Shown here: one piece after another, positions 17,896-26,547 of the stretch | Numbering within the stretch: the stretch's first letter is position 1 | Layout of the letters: every line of letters begins with the position of its first letter | NCBI GenBank assembly: GCA_036396795.1 | Contig: DASWKF010000017.1 | Coordinates: forward strand, 1-64,000 | Direction of reading: 5' to 3' | DNA length: 64,000 nt | Source: JAHEEM01 sp036396795 | GTDB lineage: Bacteria > Pseudomonadota > Gammaproteobacteria > Steroidobacterales > Rariloculaceae | The notes under the pieces: generated by a model | Seen by the model: only the letters and a program-made list of their open reading frames with translations | Databases searched by the model: none | What the model was told of the DNA's origin: nothing | Position numbers and translations under genes: made by a program

Positions 17896-17970
17896 GCGCG
17901 AAGGCGGGGACATTGGTGCTCGAGGGAGTTCAAAAGTCGACTGAGAGTGCCAATGTCCTCGACTTCGCGC
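17896..17970. repeat. Imperfect palindrome (REP-like) between rsxG and rsxE
   Basis: Two 26-base arms, 17896-17921 (GCGCGAAGGCGGGGACATTG...) and 17945-17970 (...CCAATGTCCTCGACTTCGCG), match in inverted orientation at 22 of 26 positions, with a 23-base spacer. The element fills the only sizeable gap in an otherwise overlapping operon. The GGGACATTGG / CCAATGTCC core resembles small non-autonomous palindromic elements of the REP class, from memory only. I found no second copy and no transposase in the window. It would form a long hairpin in the rsx mRNA. Confidence 0.55.
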
Positions 17971-18000
17971 CGTGCGGCGTCGCCCGATGCGAAAGGCGGT

Positions 18001-18648
18001 CTACTCATTCGTGCCTGCATCGCCGTCGAGCTCGGCCGAGAACAGCTCGTCCTTGTGGTCGCGGAAATAGATCAAGGTGTCCCGCACCGCCTCGATCACC
18101 GCCGTCGGCGTCACGGTCGCCCCGGTGATCGAATCGAACTCGCCGCCGTGCTTGGAAATGGCCCAATCCGCGGGTGCGGGATCCGCCAGGCTGGCGCCGC
18201 GGAATCCCTCGATCCAGGCCGATTTGCCGATCTCGATCGCGTCACCTAGCCCGGGGGTCTCGCGGTGGCTCAAGACGCGAACGCCCGTCAAGCTCCCATC
18301 GGCCGCCACGCCGACGAGTAGTTGGATCGGTCCGCTGTAGCCTCGCGGGGCAACCGTCGCGAACAGCGCCGCGACGGGCCGTCCGCGCAGTGAGGCGACG
18401 AAGACCTCCACGCGCCCGCTGGTACCGAGCAAGTCGGGCGCGACGACGAGCCGCCGGCTCGCTTCGAGGTCGTTGTCGTGGCTCGCGGGGTCGATGACCT
18501 GATGCAGCGTGTCGCGGAGCCGGGCGCGCCGGTTTTCCTCGATGCGCTCGCGGCTCAGCTCGTGGCTGACGCTGATCAAGAGGCCTGCGATCGCCGTGAC
18601 GACGACCACGAGCGCCAACGCGGCCGCATTGCTCGGCCTATCTGCCAT
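18001..18648 (-). CDS. rsxG: Electron transport complex subunit RsxG (RnfG)
   Basis: 215 residues: one N-terminal membrane anchor (ALALVVVVTAIAGLLISV) and a periplasmic FMN-binding domain. The flavinylation motif is DSITGATVTPTAV, whose threonine (SGAT/TGAT-T type) carries covalent FMN. Other family segments are GYSGPIQLLVGVAADG and VLSHRETPGLGDAIE. It overlaps rsxD by 11 bases. Unlike the other junctions of the operon, the distance to rsxE is 141 bases because of the palindrome there. Confidence 0.95.
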   Translation of the reverse strand: MADRPSNAAALALVVVVTAIAGLLISVSHELSRERIEENRRARLRDTLHQVIDPASHDNDLEASRRLVVAPDLLGTSGRVEVFVASLRGRPVAALFATVAPRGYSGPIQLLVGVAADGSLTGVRVLSHRETPGLGDAIEIGKSAWIEGFRGASLADPAPADWAISKHGGEFDSITGATVTPTAVIEAVRDTLIYFRDHKDELFSAELDGDAGTNE

Positions 18649-19663
18649 AGATTCTCGGTTGTGTATAACGGTCGAGGATCGGTACGGACGCGTTCATGAG
18701 CAATACTGCGAAGGCGAGCCCGTCGGGGTAGCCGCCCCAGGTTCGTATGCCGTAGGTCAATGCGCCGATCCCGGCACCGTAAATCAGCCTGCCCTTGCTC
18801 GTCGCCGCGGCCGAAACGGGATCCGTGGCGATGAAAAACGCGCCCAGCAAAGTGGCGCCGCTGAACAGATGAAAAACGGGGGAAAGGTAGCGACTCGTGT
18901 CGATCAAATGCAGTAGTGCCGCCGGAATCAAGAGGCCTGCGAGAACCGCCACGGGAATATGCCAACGAATGATGCGCCAGTGAAGCAACAGCAAGCCTCC
19001 GGCGGCGATCGATACGTTGATCCATTGCCAGCCTCGGCTGCCCAAGTCGCCGAACATCGGGCCGACGCGTATCTCCTCGATGGTGCGCATGTTGGCGAGC
19101 TCTTGCTTGACGACGTCGAGCGCCGTCGCCTGCGTGACGGCGTCGACGCTCATGCCCTCCGGCAGGCGTCCGCCGAAGGCGTAGGCGAGATGACCGACGA
19201 GGCCGAGCTCGGCATGGCCGCCAGGCGGCAGCCACTGCGTCATCTCCGCCGGGAAGGACAAGAGCACGGTGACGTAGCCGACCATCGCGGGGTTGAAGAC
19301 ATTGGCGCCGAGACCACCGAAAAGTTGCTTGCCGATCACGACTGCGACCACTACGGCCAGTGCGGTCAGCCACCACGGCGCCAGCGGCGGCAGCGCGAAG
19401 ACGATCAGCACGGCGGTGACGATCGCGCTGCCGTCGGTCAGGCCGTGCCTGAGATCGCGCGCGCGCGCCCTGAGCATGAGCGCCTCGCCGAGCAACGCCG
19501 CAGGCAGGGCGACCATGAGGTTGACGGCGATACCCGGGCCGAAATTCCAGCAGTAGACCGCGAATGCGGGCAGGAGCGCGTAAAGCACGCGGCGCATGAC
19601 TATCGGCACGGCCGTGACGGGCTTTGCGTGGGGAGCCGGGTTGAGCGGAAACACCATGATCAC
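18638..19663 (-). CDS. rsxD: Electron transport complex subunit RsxD (RnfD)
   Basis: 341 residues, an integral membrane subunit of the NQR2/RnfD family. Segments typical of the family include FGPGIAVNLMVALPAALLGE, LTDGSAIVTAVLIVFALPPL, LGANVFNPAMVGYVTVLLSF and, for flavin attachment, DAVTQATALD, where a threonine is covalently linked to FMN in characterised homologues. The late segment FIATDPVSAAATSKGRLIYG and GGYPDGLAFAVLLMN are also conserved. The start overlaps the rsxC stop (ATGA); a second ATG lies two codons downstream. Confidence 0.95.
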   Translation of the reverse strand: MIMVFPLNPAPHAKPVTAVPIVMRRVLYALLPAFAVYCWNFGPGIAVNLMVALPAALLGEALMLRARARDLRHGLTDGSAIVTAVLIVFALPPLAPWWLTALAVVVAVVIGKQLFGGLGANVFNPAMVGYVTVLLSFPAEMTQWLPPGGHAELGLVGHLAYAFGGRLPEGMSVDAVTQATALDVVKQELANMRTIEEIRVGPMFGDLGSRGWQWINVSIAAGGLLLLHWRIIRWHIPVAVLAGLLIPAALLHLIDTSRYLSPVFHLFSGATLLGAFFIATDPVSAAATSKGRLIYGAGIGALTYGIRTWGGYPDGLAFAVLLMNASVPILDRYTQPRIYGR

Positions 19664-21195
19664 TCCGGCTCATCGGGGCTTCGCTTGCGACCGCGCGCCC
19701 GCTCGACCGCGGCCGACAACGCCGCGCGGCGCGAGGCCTCGTCGCCGGCGAGGCGCGCCTTGAGCTCATCCTGCTCGTGCCTTGCGGCATCGGCCTCACG
19801 CAGCTGGCGATCCTTGCGGCGCAGATAGCGCTCATCGGCAGCGTCGGCAAGCCGCGCGTGCGCGCGATGCTCGGCGAGCTCGATCTTGGCGGCGCGGAAT
19901 CGCGCCGTCAGGAGGATATGGCTAGGGCAAACGACGTCGCAGCAGCCGCACTCGATGCAGTCCACAAGCCCCAGCGCCGTCAGCCGCTCGAAACGCCGGC
20001 CCGTGGCGGCGCGCAACAGCTCTTGGGGCAGGAGCCGGGCGGGACAGGCGGCGGCACACTCGCCGCAGCGGATACAAGGCCATTCGGTGGTGTCGTCGCG
20101 GACGTCTTCCGCCGTCAGCGCGACGACGCAGTTCGTGGACTTGGTGATCGGAATGTCGGCAGTCGGTAATGAGTAGCCCATCATGTTGCCGCCGAGGATC
20201 AGCCGGGACGCACGTTCGTTGAGCCCGCCGCAATGCGCGAGCAGATCGCCGATCAGGGCGCCGATGGGTGCGTGCACGTTTTGCGGCGCTTCTACGCCGC
20301 GACCGGTCACGGTAACGATGCGCGAAAGCAGCGGCTGCCCGCTCGCAACGAAGTTCGCGAGCGCATGCGCGGTGCCGACGTTCTGGCAAACCACGCCAAT
20401 GTCGATCGGATGGCCGCCGCTCGGCACCTCGAGCCCGAGCAGCATCTCGACGAGCTGACGCTCGCCGCCGGCCGGATAGATCGTCGGAATCGCGACCATC
20501 GTGAAGCGCTCGTCGGCGAACCGCCTTACGGCATCGGCCATCGTTTCAAGCGCTCGGATCTTGTCGCGCTCGATGGCGACGATGCAACGCGAGGCGCAGG
20601 CGATCTCCAACATGATCGCTGCTCCCGCGAGTATCGAGTCGGGCGTCTCGCGCATGAGCATGTCGTCGCAGCTGATGTAGGGCTCGCATTCGGCGCCGTT
20701 GAGGATCAGCGTCTCGCAAGCCCGGTCGCAGCCGAGCTTGTCGGCGGTCGGGAAGGCTGCGCCGCCGAGGCCGACGATGCCGGCGCGGCGGATCGCCGCG
20801 AGTCTGCCGGCCCGGTCGCCGGGCCAATGATCGGCGCCTGGCGCGGATGCCGGGCCCGGCTCGGGGTCCGTGTCGATGACGACGCAATCCGCGACGACCA
20901 GCCGGCTGCCGGTGGGCACCGGACGCTGCTCCAAGGCGTGCACGCGTCCGCAAGCCGAGGCGTGCACGGCGGCGCCAAGCGTCGCGGTCGGCACGCCGAT
21001 GAGCTGACCGCGCTCGACGCGCTCGCCCGGCGTGACACAAGCCATTGCCGGCGCGCCCGACTGCTGCTGCATCGAGATGCACAGGCGCTTGGGGATCGTC
21101 AGCCGGCTGGCCGCCGCGCCCGTCGAGAGCGCCTTATAGGGTCTTAGCGGCAGCCCGCCGGTGAACTTGCGGTGGATCTTGACGCGCTCAGGCAT
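19660..21195 (-). CDS. rsxC: Electron transport complex subunit RsxC (RnfC)
   Basis: 511 residues from the ATG at 21195 (MPERVKIHRKFTGGLPLRP), the usual RnfC beginning. Peripheral subunit with NADH/FMN and Fe-S sites: the nucleotide-binding Gly-rich RRAGIVGLGGAAFPTADKL, NGAECEPYISCDDMLMRE, AIPTIYPAGGERQLVEMLLG, and two ferredoxin-type clusters, CIRCGECAAACPA and CIECGCCDVVCPS. The C-terminus has a moderate Arg/Ala/Glu-rich coiled segment (~80 residues), not the very long repetitive tail of the E. coli protein. The open frame runs upstream to 21678 over rsxB in another frame; that part is not coding here. It overlaps rsxB by 8 bases. Confidence 0.95.
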   Translation of the reverse strand: MPERVKIHRKFTGGLPLRPYKALSTGAAASRLTIPKRLCISMQQQSGAPAMACVTPGERVERGQLIGVPTATLGAAVHASACGRVHALEQRPVPTGSRLVVADCVVIDTDPEPGPASAPGADHWPGDRAGRLAAIRRAGIVGLGGAAFPTADKLGCDRACETLILNGAECEPYISCDDMLMRETPDSILAGAAIMLEIACASRCIVAIERDKIRALETMADAVRRFADERFTMVAIPTIYPAGGERQLVEMLLGLEVPSGGHPIDIGVVCQNVGTAHALANFVASGQPLLSRIVTVTGRGVEAPQNVHAPIGALIGDLLAHCGGLNERASRLILGGNMMGYSLPTADIPITKSTNCVVALTAEDVRDDTTEWPCIRCGECAAACPARLLPQELLRAATGRRFERLTALGLVDCIECGCCDVVCPSHILLTARFRAAKIELAEHRAHARLADAADERYLRRKDRQLREADAARHEQDELKARLAGDEASRRAALSAAVERARGRKRSPDEPE

Positions 21196-21685
21196 GGCGC
21201 GGCCGCATGACGATGCAATCGACCGGGCAGGGCGCCAGGCAGCGCTCGCAGCCCGTGCACGCGCTCGCGATGATCGTGTGCAGCATTTGCGGGATGCCGA
21301 TGATGGCGTCGACTGGGCAGGCGCGCGCGCAGAGATTGCAGCCGATACAGGCGTCCTCGTCGATGTGCGCGACCCGTTCCATGCTCGCCCGTCCGCGCTC
21401 GGCCGCAAGTGCGAGCGGCTCCGCGCCGAGCAGCTCGGCGAGCTGTCGAATCGTCTCTTCGCCGCCGGGGGGGCAGAGATTGATCGAGGCCGTGCCGGCC
21501 ACCAGCGCTTGCGCGTAGGGCCGGCAGCCGTCGTAGCCGCATTGGCCGCAGTGTATGCGAGGCAGGATCCGCTCGACGCGCTCGACAGCTGTGTTTTCCC
21601 GAGACGCGAGCATGCGATCGCCGAGGAGCAACACCGACGCGAGCCCCACGGCAAGACCCAAGAGCGTGAGCGTGCCACTCAGCAT
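21188..21685 (-). CDS. rsxB: Electron transport complex subunit RsxB (RnfB)
   Basis: 165 residues. An N-terminal membrane helix (LTLLGLAVGLASVLLLG), an Fe-S domain with HCGQCGYDGCRPYAQAL followed by NLCPPGG (the four-Cys cluster motif), and a bacterial ferredoxin domain with two [4Fe-4S] motifs, CIGCNLCARACPVDAI and CTGCERCLAPCPVDCI. The protein carries electrons between RsxC and the membrane flavins. The start at 21685 shares one base with the rsxA stop. The longer open frame to 22192 lies over rsxA and is rejected. Confidence 0.95.
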   Translation of the reverse strand: MLSGTLTLLGLAVGLASVLLLGDRMLASRENTAVERVERILPRIHCGQCGYDGCRPYAQALVAGTASINLCPPGGEETIRQLAELLGAEPLALAAERGRASMERVAHIDEDACIGCNLCARACPVDAIIGIPQMLHTIIASACTGCERCLAPCPVDCIVMRPRHA

Positions 21686-22266
21686 CACAGCCTGCCCAGG
21701 CCGTTGAATCCGTAAAAAGCCAGCGACATGATCCCGGCCGTGATCAAGGTGATCGGCACGCCCTTGAACGGCCGCGGAATGTCGGCCTCCTCGAGGCGCT
21801 CGCGGATCCCGCCGAGCAAGGCGAGCACGAGGCCGAACCCGAGGGCGGCGCCGGCTCCGAAGAACAGCGCTTCCAAGAGGCTGTGATTCTGCCGTGAATT
21901 GAGCAGCGCCACGCCGAGCACCGCGCAGTTGCTGGCGATCAGCGGAATATACAGACCCAGCAGCCGGTAGAGCAGCGGCGAGGCGCGGCGCAACACCAGC
22001 TCCGTGAGCTGCACCGCCGCGCCGATGACCAGAATGAAAGCGACGAGCCTGAGATACTCGAGCCCGAGCGGAGCCAGCAGGAAGCGCTCGATCAAGTAGC
22101 TCGAGCCGGAAGCGAGCGTCAGCACCAACCCGGTCGCCAAGGCCATCCCGGCGGCGCCCTCGAGCCGTCTGGACGCGCCGAGAAACGGGCAAAGCCCGAG
22201 AAACTGAACGAGAACGAAATTGTTGACCAGGGCTGCGGCGACGATGATGAGCGCTAGCTCCGTCAT
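21685..22266 (-). CDS. rsxA: Electron transport complex subunit RsxA (RnfA)
   Basis: 193 residues with six membrane helices; paralogue of RsxE with the opposite topology. Family segments: LVNNFVLVQFLGLCPFLGAS at the N-terminus and LGLYIPLIASNCAVLGVALL in the middle, each with the conserved Cys that in recent structural work on Rnf/NQR ligates a membrane [2Fe-2S] cluster. The C-terminal IPRPFKGVPITLITAGIMSL is also typical. It starts 4 bases after the metG stop, so the operon reads metG-rsxABCDGE-nth. Confidence 0.96.
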   Translation of the reverse strand: MTELALIIVAAALVNNFVLVQFLGLCPFLGASRRLEGAAGMALATGLVLTLASGSSYLIERFLLAPLGLEYLRLVAFILVIGAAVQLTELVLRRASPLLYRLLGLYIPLIASNCAVLGVALLNSRQNHSLLEALFFGAGAALGFGLVLALLGGIRERLEEADIPRPFKGVPITLITAGIMSLAFYGFNGLGRL

Positions 22267-22270
22267 ACGG

Positions 22271-24334
22271 CTACGTGACCTTCATCCCCGGCTTTGCGCC
22301 GTCGTCCGGGCTCAGCAAGAAGATTTCTCCGGCCCCGGATCCGGCGGCCAGGATCATTCCTTGCGAAACCCCGAAGCGTATCTTGCGTGGCTTGAGATTC
22401 GCGACCACGATCACGAGCCGACCTTCGAGGTCCTTGGGCTCGTAGGCGGAACGAATGCCGGAAAACACCTGTCTGGTCTCGCCGCCGACGTCGAGGGTCA
22501 GCTTGAGGAGCTTGTCGGCGCCGTCGACATAGCTCGCCTCGACGACGGCGGCGACGCGCAGATCGACACGCAAGAAAGCGTCGATGTCGATCTCGATTTC
22601 GTCTGCCGTCTTGGTCGCCGCGGGCGATGCGCCGGCGTGCGCGCCGCGCGTCTCTTCGAGCATCGCTTCGATCTCCTCTTGATCGACTCGTTCCAGCAGG
22701 CTCCTGAATTCATTGATCTTCGCGCCAAGCAGCGGCGCGCCGGCATCTTGCCAGCAGAGCGGCTGCACGCCGAGGAAAGCCTCGGAGCGGCTCGCCAGAT
22801 CGGGAACGACGGGCTTGAGATAGGTGATGAGCGATCGAAACAAGTTGAGGCCCAGAGTGCAGATCGCCACGACCTCTCGACCCCCGCTTGCGTTTCTGGC
22901 CATGACCCATGGCTTCTTCTCGTCGATGTACTGATTCGCGCGGTCCGCCAATGCCATGATACGTCGAATCGCCTTGGAATAGTTCAAGCTCTCGAAGTCC
23001 TCGGCGATCGATCGGCCCTCGTCGGCGAACGCCTCGAACAAGCGTGTGTCGGGCAACGCTTCGGCGAGCACACCGCCGCCGAGCCTGTGAACGAATCCCG
23101 CGCAGCGGCTTGCGATATTGACGACTTTGCCGACGAGGTCGGCGTTGATTCGCGCGACGAAATCGGCGAAGTTCAGGTCGAGATCGTCGGGCGAGGGCCC
23201 GAGCTTGGCCGCGAAGTAGTAGCGCAGGCAATCGGGGTTCAGGTGCCTGGCGTAGGTCGAGGCCATGATGAAGGTGCCCCTGGATTTCGACATCTTCTGG
23301 CCGTCGACCGTAAGAAATCCGTGCACGAACACGCCCGAGGGCTTGCGGTAACCCGCGCCGCTCAGCACGGCCGGCCAGAACAAGGTGTGGAAATACACGA
23401 TGTCCTTGCCGATGAAATGATAGAGCTCGGTGCTCGAGTCGCCACCCCAGAAGCTCTCGAAATCCTCGCCGCTGCGCCGGCACCAGTTCAGGAAGCTCGC
23501 CATGTAGCCGATCGGCGCGTCGAACCACACGTAGAAGTATTTGCCCGGCTCGCCCGGGATCTCGAAGCCGAAGTAGGGCTCGTCTCTCGAGATATCCCAA
23601 TCCTTGAGTCCCGCCTCGAACCACTCATCGAGCTTGCGCACCAGGCCTTCGTCGACGTGATCCGCGACCCAGGCGCGAAGCTCGGTCTCGAAATCTCCGA
23701 GGCGAAAGAAGAAATGCTCGGATTCGCGCACCGAGGGCCTGGTGCCCGAGACCACCGATACCGGATCCTCGAGATCGAGGGGCGTGTAGGTCGCACCGCA
23801 GTTCTCGCAGGAATCGCCGTATTGATCGGGGGCCTTGCACACCGGGCAGGCGCCGCGGACATAGCGGTCCGGTAAGAACATCTGCTTCTGCTCGTCGTAG
23901 GCCTGCTCTATCGTTCGCCGCGCGATGTGCCCGGCTGCGAGCAGTCGCGCATAGATCTCGCCGGTTAGCTCCCGATTCTCCGGGGAATGAGTGGTCAGGT
24001 AGTTGTCCACGCTGATATGGAAGCGCTCGAAGTCCAGGCGGTGGTCCTCGGCGATCTCCGCGACCAGCCTTTCAGGGCTCACGCCCGCGGCTTCCGCGCG
24101 AAGCATCGTCGGCGTGCCGTGGGCGTCGCTGGCGCAGACGTAGATGCAGCGATGGCCGCGCATGCGCTGGTAACGCACCCAGACGTCGGTCTGGGTGTAT
24201 TCCACCAAGTGTCCCAGATGCAGCGGCGCGTTGGCGTAGGGCAGGGCGCTGGTGACGAGTATGGTTCGTTTCTGTTCCAAGAGTTGACCGCTCCGCGAAG
24301 CGCGAGGTCGGGGCGACTGGGTTCCGAGGCTCAC
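22271..24334 (-). CDS. metG: Methionyl-tRNA synthetase
   Basis: Charges tRNA-Met with methionine. 687 residues, the long two-domain form. The HIGH-type motif is in ALPYANAPLHLGHLVEY, the zinc knuckle is CPVCKAPDQYGDSCENCG, and the KMSKS loop is DGQKMSKSRGTFI. The C-terminal ~110 residues form the tRNA-binding OB fold (IDIDAFLRVDLRVAAVVEA, ANLKPRKIRFGVSQGMILAA). The annotated start is a GTG at 24334; a TTG at 24280 (beginning LEQKRTILVTSALPYAN), preceded by GGAG, is an equally good start that would match the usual N-terminus better. Confidence 0.96.
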   Translation of the reverse strand: MSLGTQSPRPRASRSGQLLEQKRTILVTSALPYANAPLHLGHLVEYTQTDVWVRYQRMRGHRCIYVCASDAHGTPTMLRAEAAGVSPERLVAEIAEDHRLDFERFHISVDNYLTTHSPENRELTGEIYARLLAAGHIARRTIEQAYDEQKQMFLPDRYVRGACPVCKAPDQYGDSCENCGATYTPLDLEDPVSVVSGTRPSVRESEHFFFRLGDFETELRAWVADHVDEGLVRKLDEWFEAGLKDWDISRDEPYFGFEIPGEPGKYFYVWFDAPIGYMASFLNWCRRSGEDFESFWGGDSSTELYHFIGKDIVYFHTLFWPAVLSGAGYRKPSGVFVHGFLTVDGQKMSKSRGTFIMASTYARHLNPDCLRYYFAAKLGPSPDDLDLNFADFVARINADLVGKVVNIASRCAGFVHRLGGGVLAEALPDTRLFEAFADEGRSIAEDFESLNYSKAIRRIMALADRANQYIDEKKPWVMARNASGGREVVAICTLGLNLFRSLITYLKPVVPDLASRSEAFLGVQPLCWQDAGAPLLGAKINEFRSLLERVDQEEIEAMLEETRGAHAGASPAATKTADEIEIDIDAFLRVDLRVAAVVEASYVDGADKLLKLTLDVGGETRQVFSGIRSAYEPKDLEGRLVIVVANLKPRKIRFGVSQGMILAAGSGAGEIFLLSPDDGAKPGMKVT

Positions 24335-24387
24335 GGCGGGCGCCGGCCCGCGGCGGAATTATGCCATCCCGCGTGCGTGGATGCTGC

Positions 24388-25449
24388 TCAGGCGATTTCT
24401 TTGACTTGCTCGAACTTACTCTTGTCGAAGGCCTGCATATAGGCCTCGTTACCGGAGATGGCCTGACGATCGAACAGGTCTTTGAGCGCGCCGTCCATGG
24501 TCCGCATGCCCATGCTGCCGCCGGATTGCATGACGTTTTCGAGCTGCTCCAGCTTCCCTTGGCGGATGAGGTTCGAGACCGCGGACGTGTTGACGAGGAT
24601 CTCCAGGGCGGCGACTCGTCCGGAGCCGTCCTTTTTCCTGGCGAGCTGCTGCGAGATCACGCCACGCAGCGACGTCGACAGCATATTACGGACGTGATCC
24701 TGCTTGTCGGATGGGAAGATGTTGATGACGCGATCGATCGTCGCGGCCGCGCCATTCGTGTGCAGCGTGCCCATGACGAGGATGCCCATCTCAGCTGCGG
24801 TCATGGCGATGCTCATCGTCTCGAGGTCGCGTAGCTCGCCCACGAGAATGACGTCGGGATCCTCGCGCAATGCGGAATGCAGCGCATCGCCGAAAGTTTG
24901 GGTGTGGACGCCGATCTCGCGCTGGCTGATCAGGCAGTGCTGCCGCTTGTGCACGAACTCGATCGGATCTTCGATCGTGAGAATATGGCCTTTGACGCGC
25001 TGGTTGATCGCGTCGATCATTGCGGCCAGCGTGGTCGTCTTGCCCGAGCCCGTCTTGCCGGTGACCAGAATCATCCCTTTGTTCGCGCGTGTGAAATCCC
25101 GCACGGATTTCGGCATGCCGAGGTCATCGAGCGTATACGCCTTTGCGGGAATGCCCCTGAACACCGCGCCGATGCCGTTGAGATGGCGGAATACGTTGAC
25201 TCTGAATCGCGCCAGGTCGGCGATTGCGTGGGCGAAATCGGCGGAATCATGCGTCTCGAACTGCCTCTTGTTGGCGGGCGGTATGATCGCGTAGAGCGCT
25301 TCTCTGAGCTCCTCCCCGTCAAGCACCTGATTCTGCAGGGTGATGAGATCGCCGTGCACGCGCATGCGCGGAGGGTCACCCGCGATCAGGTGCAGGTCCG
25401 AGCCTTTGCGCAGCGTCATGCTGCGGAGAAAGCCTTCGATCATGCTCAC
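24388..25449 (-). CDS. PilT/PilU family twitching-motility ATPase
   Basis: 353 residues, a hexameric AAA-like secretion ATPase that powers retraction of type IV pili or a related fibre. Walker A is GKTGSGKTT; other family boxes are GSDLHLIAGDPPRMRVHGDL at the N-terminus, HILTIEDPIEFVH (Asp box), ALREDPDVILVGELRD (Walker B) and MGTLHTNGAAATIDR (His box). The start resembles PilU (short N-terminal helix, residues SDLHL). Its ATG overlaps the stop of the preceding PilT-like gene. No pilin, PilB, PilC or yggS gene is nearby, so this may be an accessory pair rather than the main pilTU. Confidence 0.9.
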   Translation of the reverse strand: MSMIEGFLRSMTLRKGSDLHLIAGDPPRMRVHGDLITLQNQVLDGEELREALYAIIPPANKRQFETHDSADFAHAIADLARFRVNVFRHLNGIGAVFRGIPAKAYTLDDLGMPKSVRDFTRANKGMILVTGKTGSGKTTTLAAMIDAINQRVKGHILTIEDPIEFVHKRQHCLISQREIGVHTQTFGDALHSALREDPDVILVGELRDLETMSIAMTAAEMGILVMGTLHTNGAAATIDRVINIFPSDKQDHVRNMLSTSLRGVISQQLARKKDGSGRVAALEILVNTSAVSNLIRQGKLEQLENVMQSGGSMGMRTMDGALKDLFDRQAISGNEAYMQAFDKSKFEQVKEIA

Positions 25450-26537
25450 GAGACGATCTCGACGCTCGGAAGAATGGTGGTATCAGTCACGAAGCGCTCG
25501 AACTTCTTGCCGTCCGTCGCGAAGCGGTAGGCGTCGTCGGGATCCACGAGCTTCTTGTTGATCGCATCCAGCAACGCCTGATCCATGAGCTGCATGCCGA
25601 GATCCCTGCCGGTCTGGAGTTGCGCCGGTATCTGGTGGGTCTGCTCCGTCGTGATGAGCTTGGAAATCGCCCGGGTCATGACCAGGATCTCGAGCACCGC
25701 CCGGCGGCCGCGGCTGTCGGTGGTCTTGACGAGGTTCTGCGTAACGACCGCGTGGAGACTGTGCGACAGGAAGCTCTTGGTCTGCTCCCGCTGATCGGCC
25801 GGCAATGCGTCGATGATGCGGTCGATGGACTTCACCGCGCTCGTAGTATGCAGCGTGCCGAGCACGAGGTGGCCGGTTTCGGCCGCCGTCATCGCCATGC
25901 CGATGGTCTCGCTGTCGCGCAGCTCGCCTACCAGGATGACGTCGGGATCCTCGCGCAACGCGGCGCGCACGCCTTCGGCGAAGCTCGGAATGTGCGTGCC
26001 GAGCTCACGCTGCACAACTTGCGAGCGCTTGCTGGTGTGCACGAACTCGATCGGATCCTCGAGGCTGATGATGTTGAGGCTGCGCGAGGAGTTCAGATGA
26101 TCGATCATCGAAGCCAGGGTCGTGGATTTTCCGGTGCCGGTGGATCCCGTGATAAGCACCATGCCCTGATGCAGGTCGCAGAACTTGGAGATGATCGGAG
26201 GCAGGCCGAGGCTCTCCATGCTCGGGATCTGGCTCGGAATGTTCCTGAAAGTCGCGCCGACGCCGGTATCCTTGCGATAGACGTTCACGCGGAAGCGGCC
26301 GCTGTCGCTGCCGACATAGGAAAAATCCAGGTCCTGCCCCCGCGCGAAGCGTTCCTTCTGCGCCTCGGTGAGGATCTCGGCGACGTAGTCTTCGAGCTCG
26401 GTCGCCCCGAGTTCGCGGAACTTGATCGGCATGAGATCGCCGTGCAGGCGCAACATCGGCGGCACGCCGACGGCGAGGTGCACGTCCGAGCAACCCTGGG
26501 CCAAGCCGAGTTTCAAAAACGCATCGATTCTAGCCAT
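25446..26537 (-). CDS. PilT family twitching-motility ATPase
   Basis: 363 residues, same family as the following gene but clearly distinct. N-terminal PAS-like part with GCSDVHLAVGVPPMLRLHGD; Walker A GSTGTGKST; Asp box LNIISLEDPIEFVH; Walker B LREDPDVILVGELRD; His box LGTLHTTSAVKSIDRIID. The C-terminal ~25 residues (DGKKFERFVTDTTILPSVEI) continue beyond the usual PilT end. It follows the HEAT-kinase gene by 10 bases and is coupled by ATGA to the second ATPase, so three genes form one operon. Which of the two ATPases is the stronger retraction motor cannot be told from sequence alone. Confidence 0.9.
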   Translation of the reverse strand: MARIDAFLKLGLAQGCSDVHLAVGVPPMLRLHGDLMPIKFRELGATELEDYVAEILTEAQKERFARGQDLDFSYVGSDSGRFRVNVYRKDTGVGATFRNIPSQIPSMESLGLPPIISKFCDLHQGMVLITGSTGTGKSTTLASMIDHLNSSRSLNIISLEDPIEFVHTSKRSQVVQRELGTHIPSFAEGVRAALREDPDVILVGELRDSETIGMAMTAAETGHLVLGTLHTTSAVKSIDRIIDALPADQREQTKSFLSHSLHAVVTQNLVKTTDSRGRRAVLEILVMTRAISKLITTEQTHQIPAQLQTGRDLGMQLMDQALLDAINKKLVDPDDAYRFATDGKKFERFVTDTTILPSVEIVS

Positions 26538-26547
26538 GAGACGGGTT

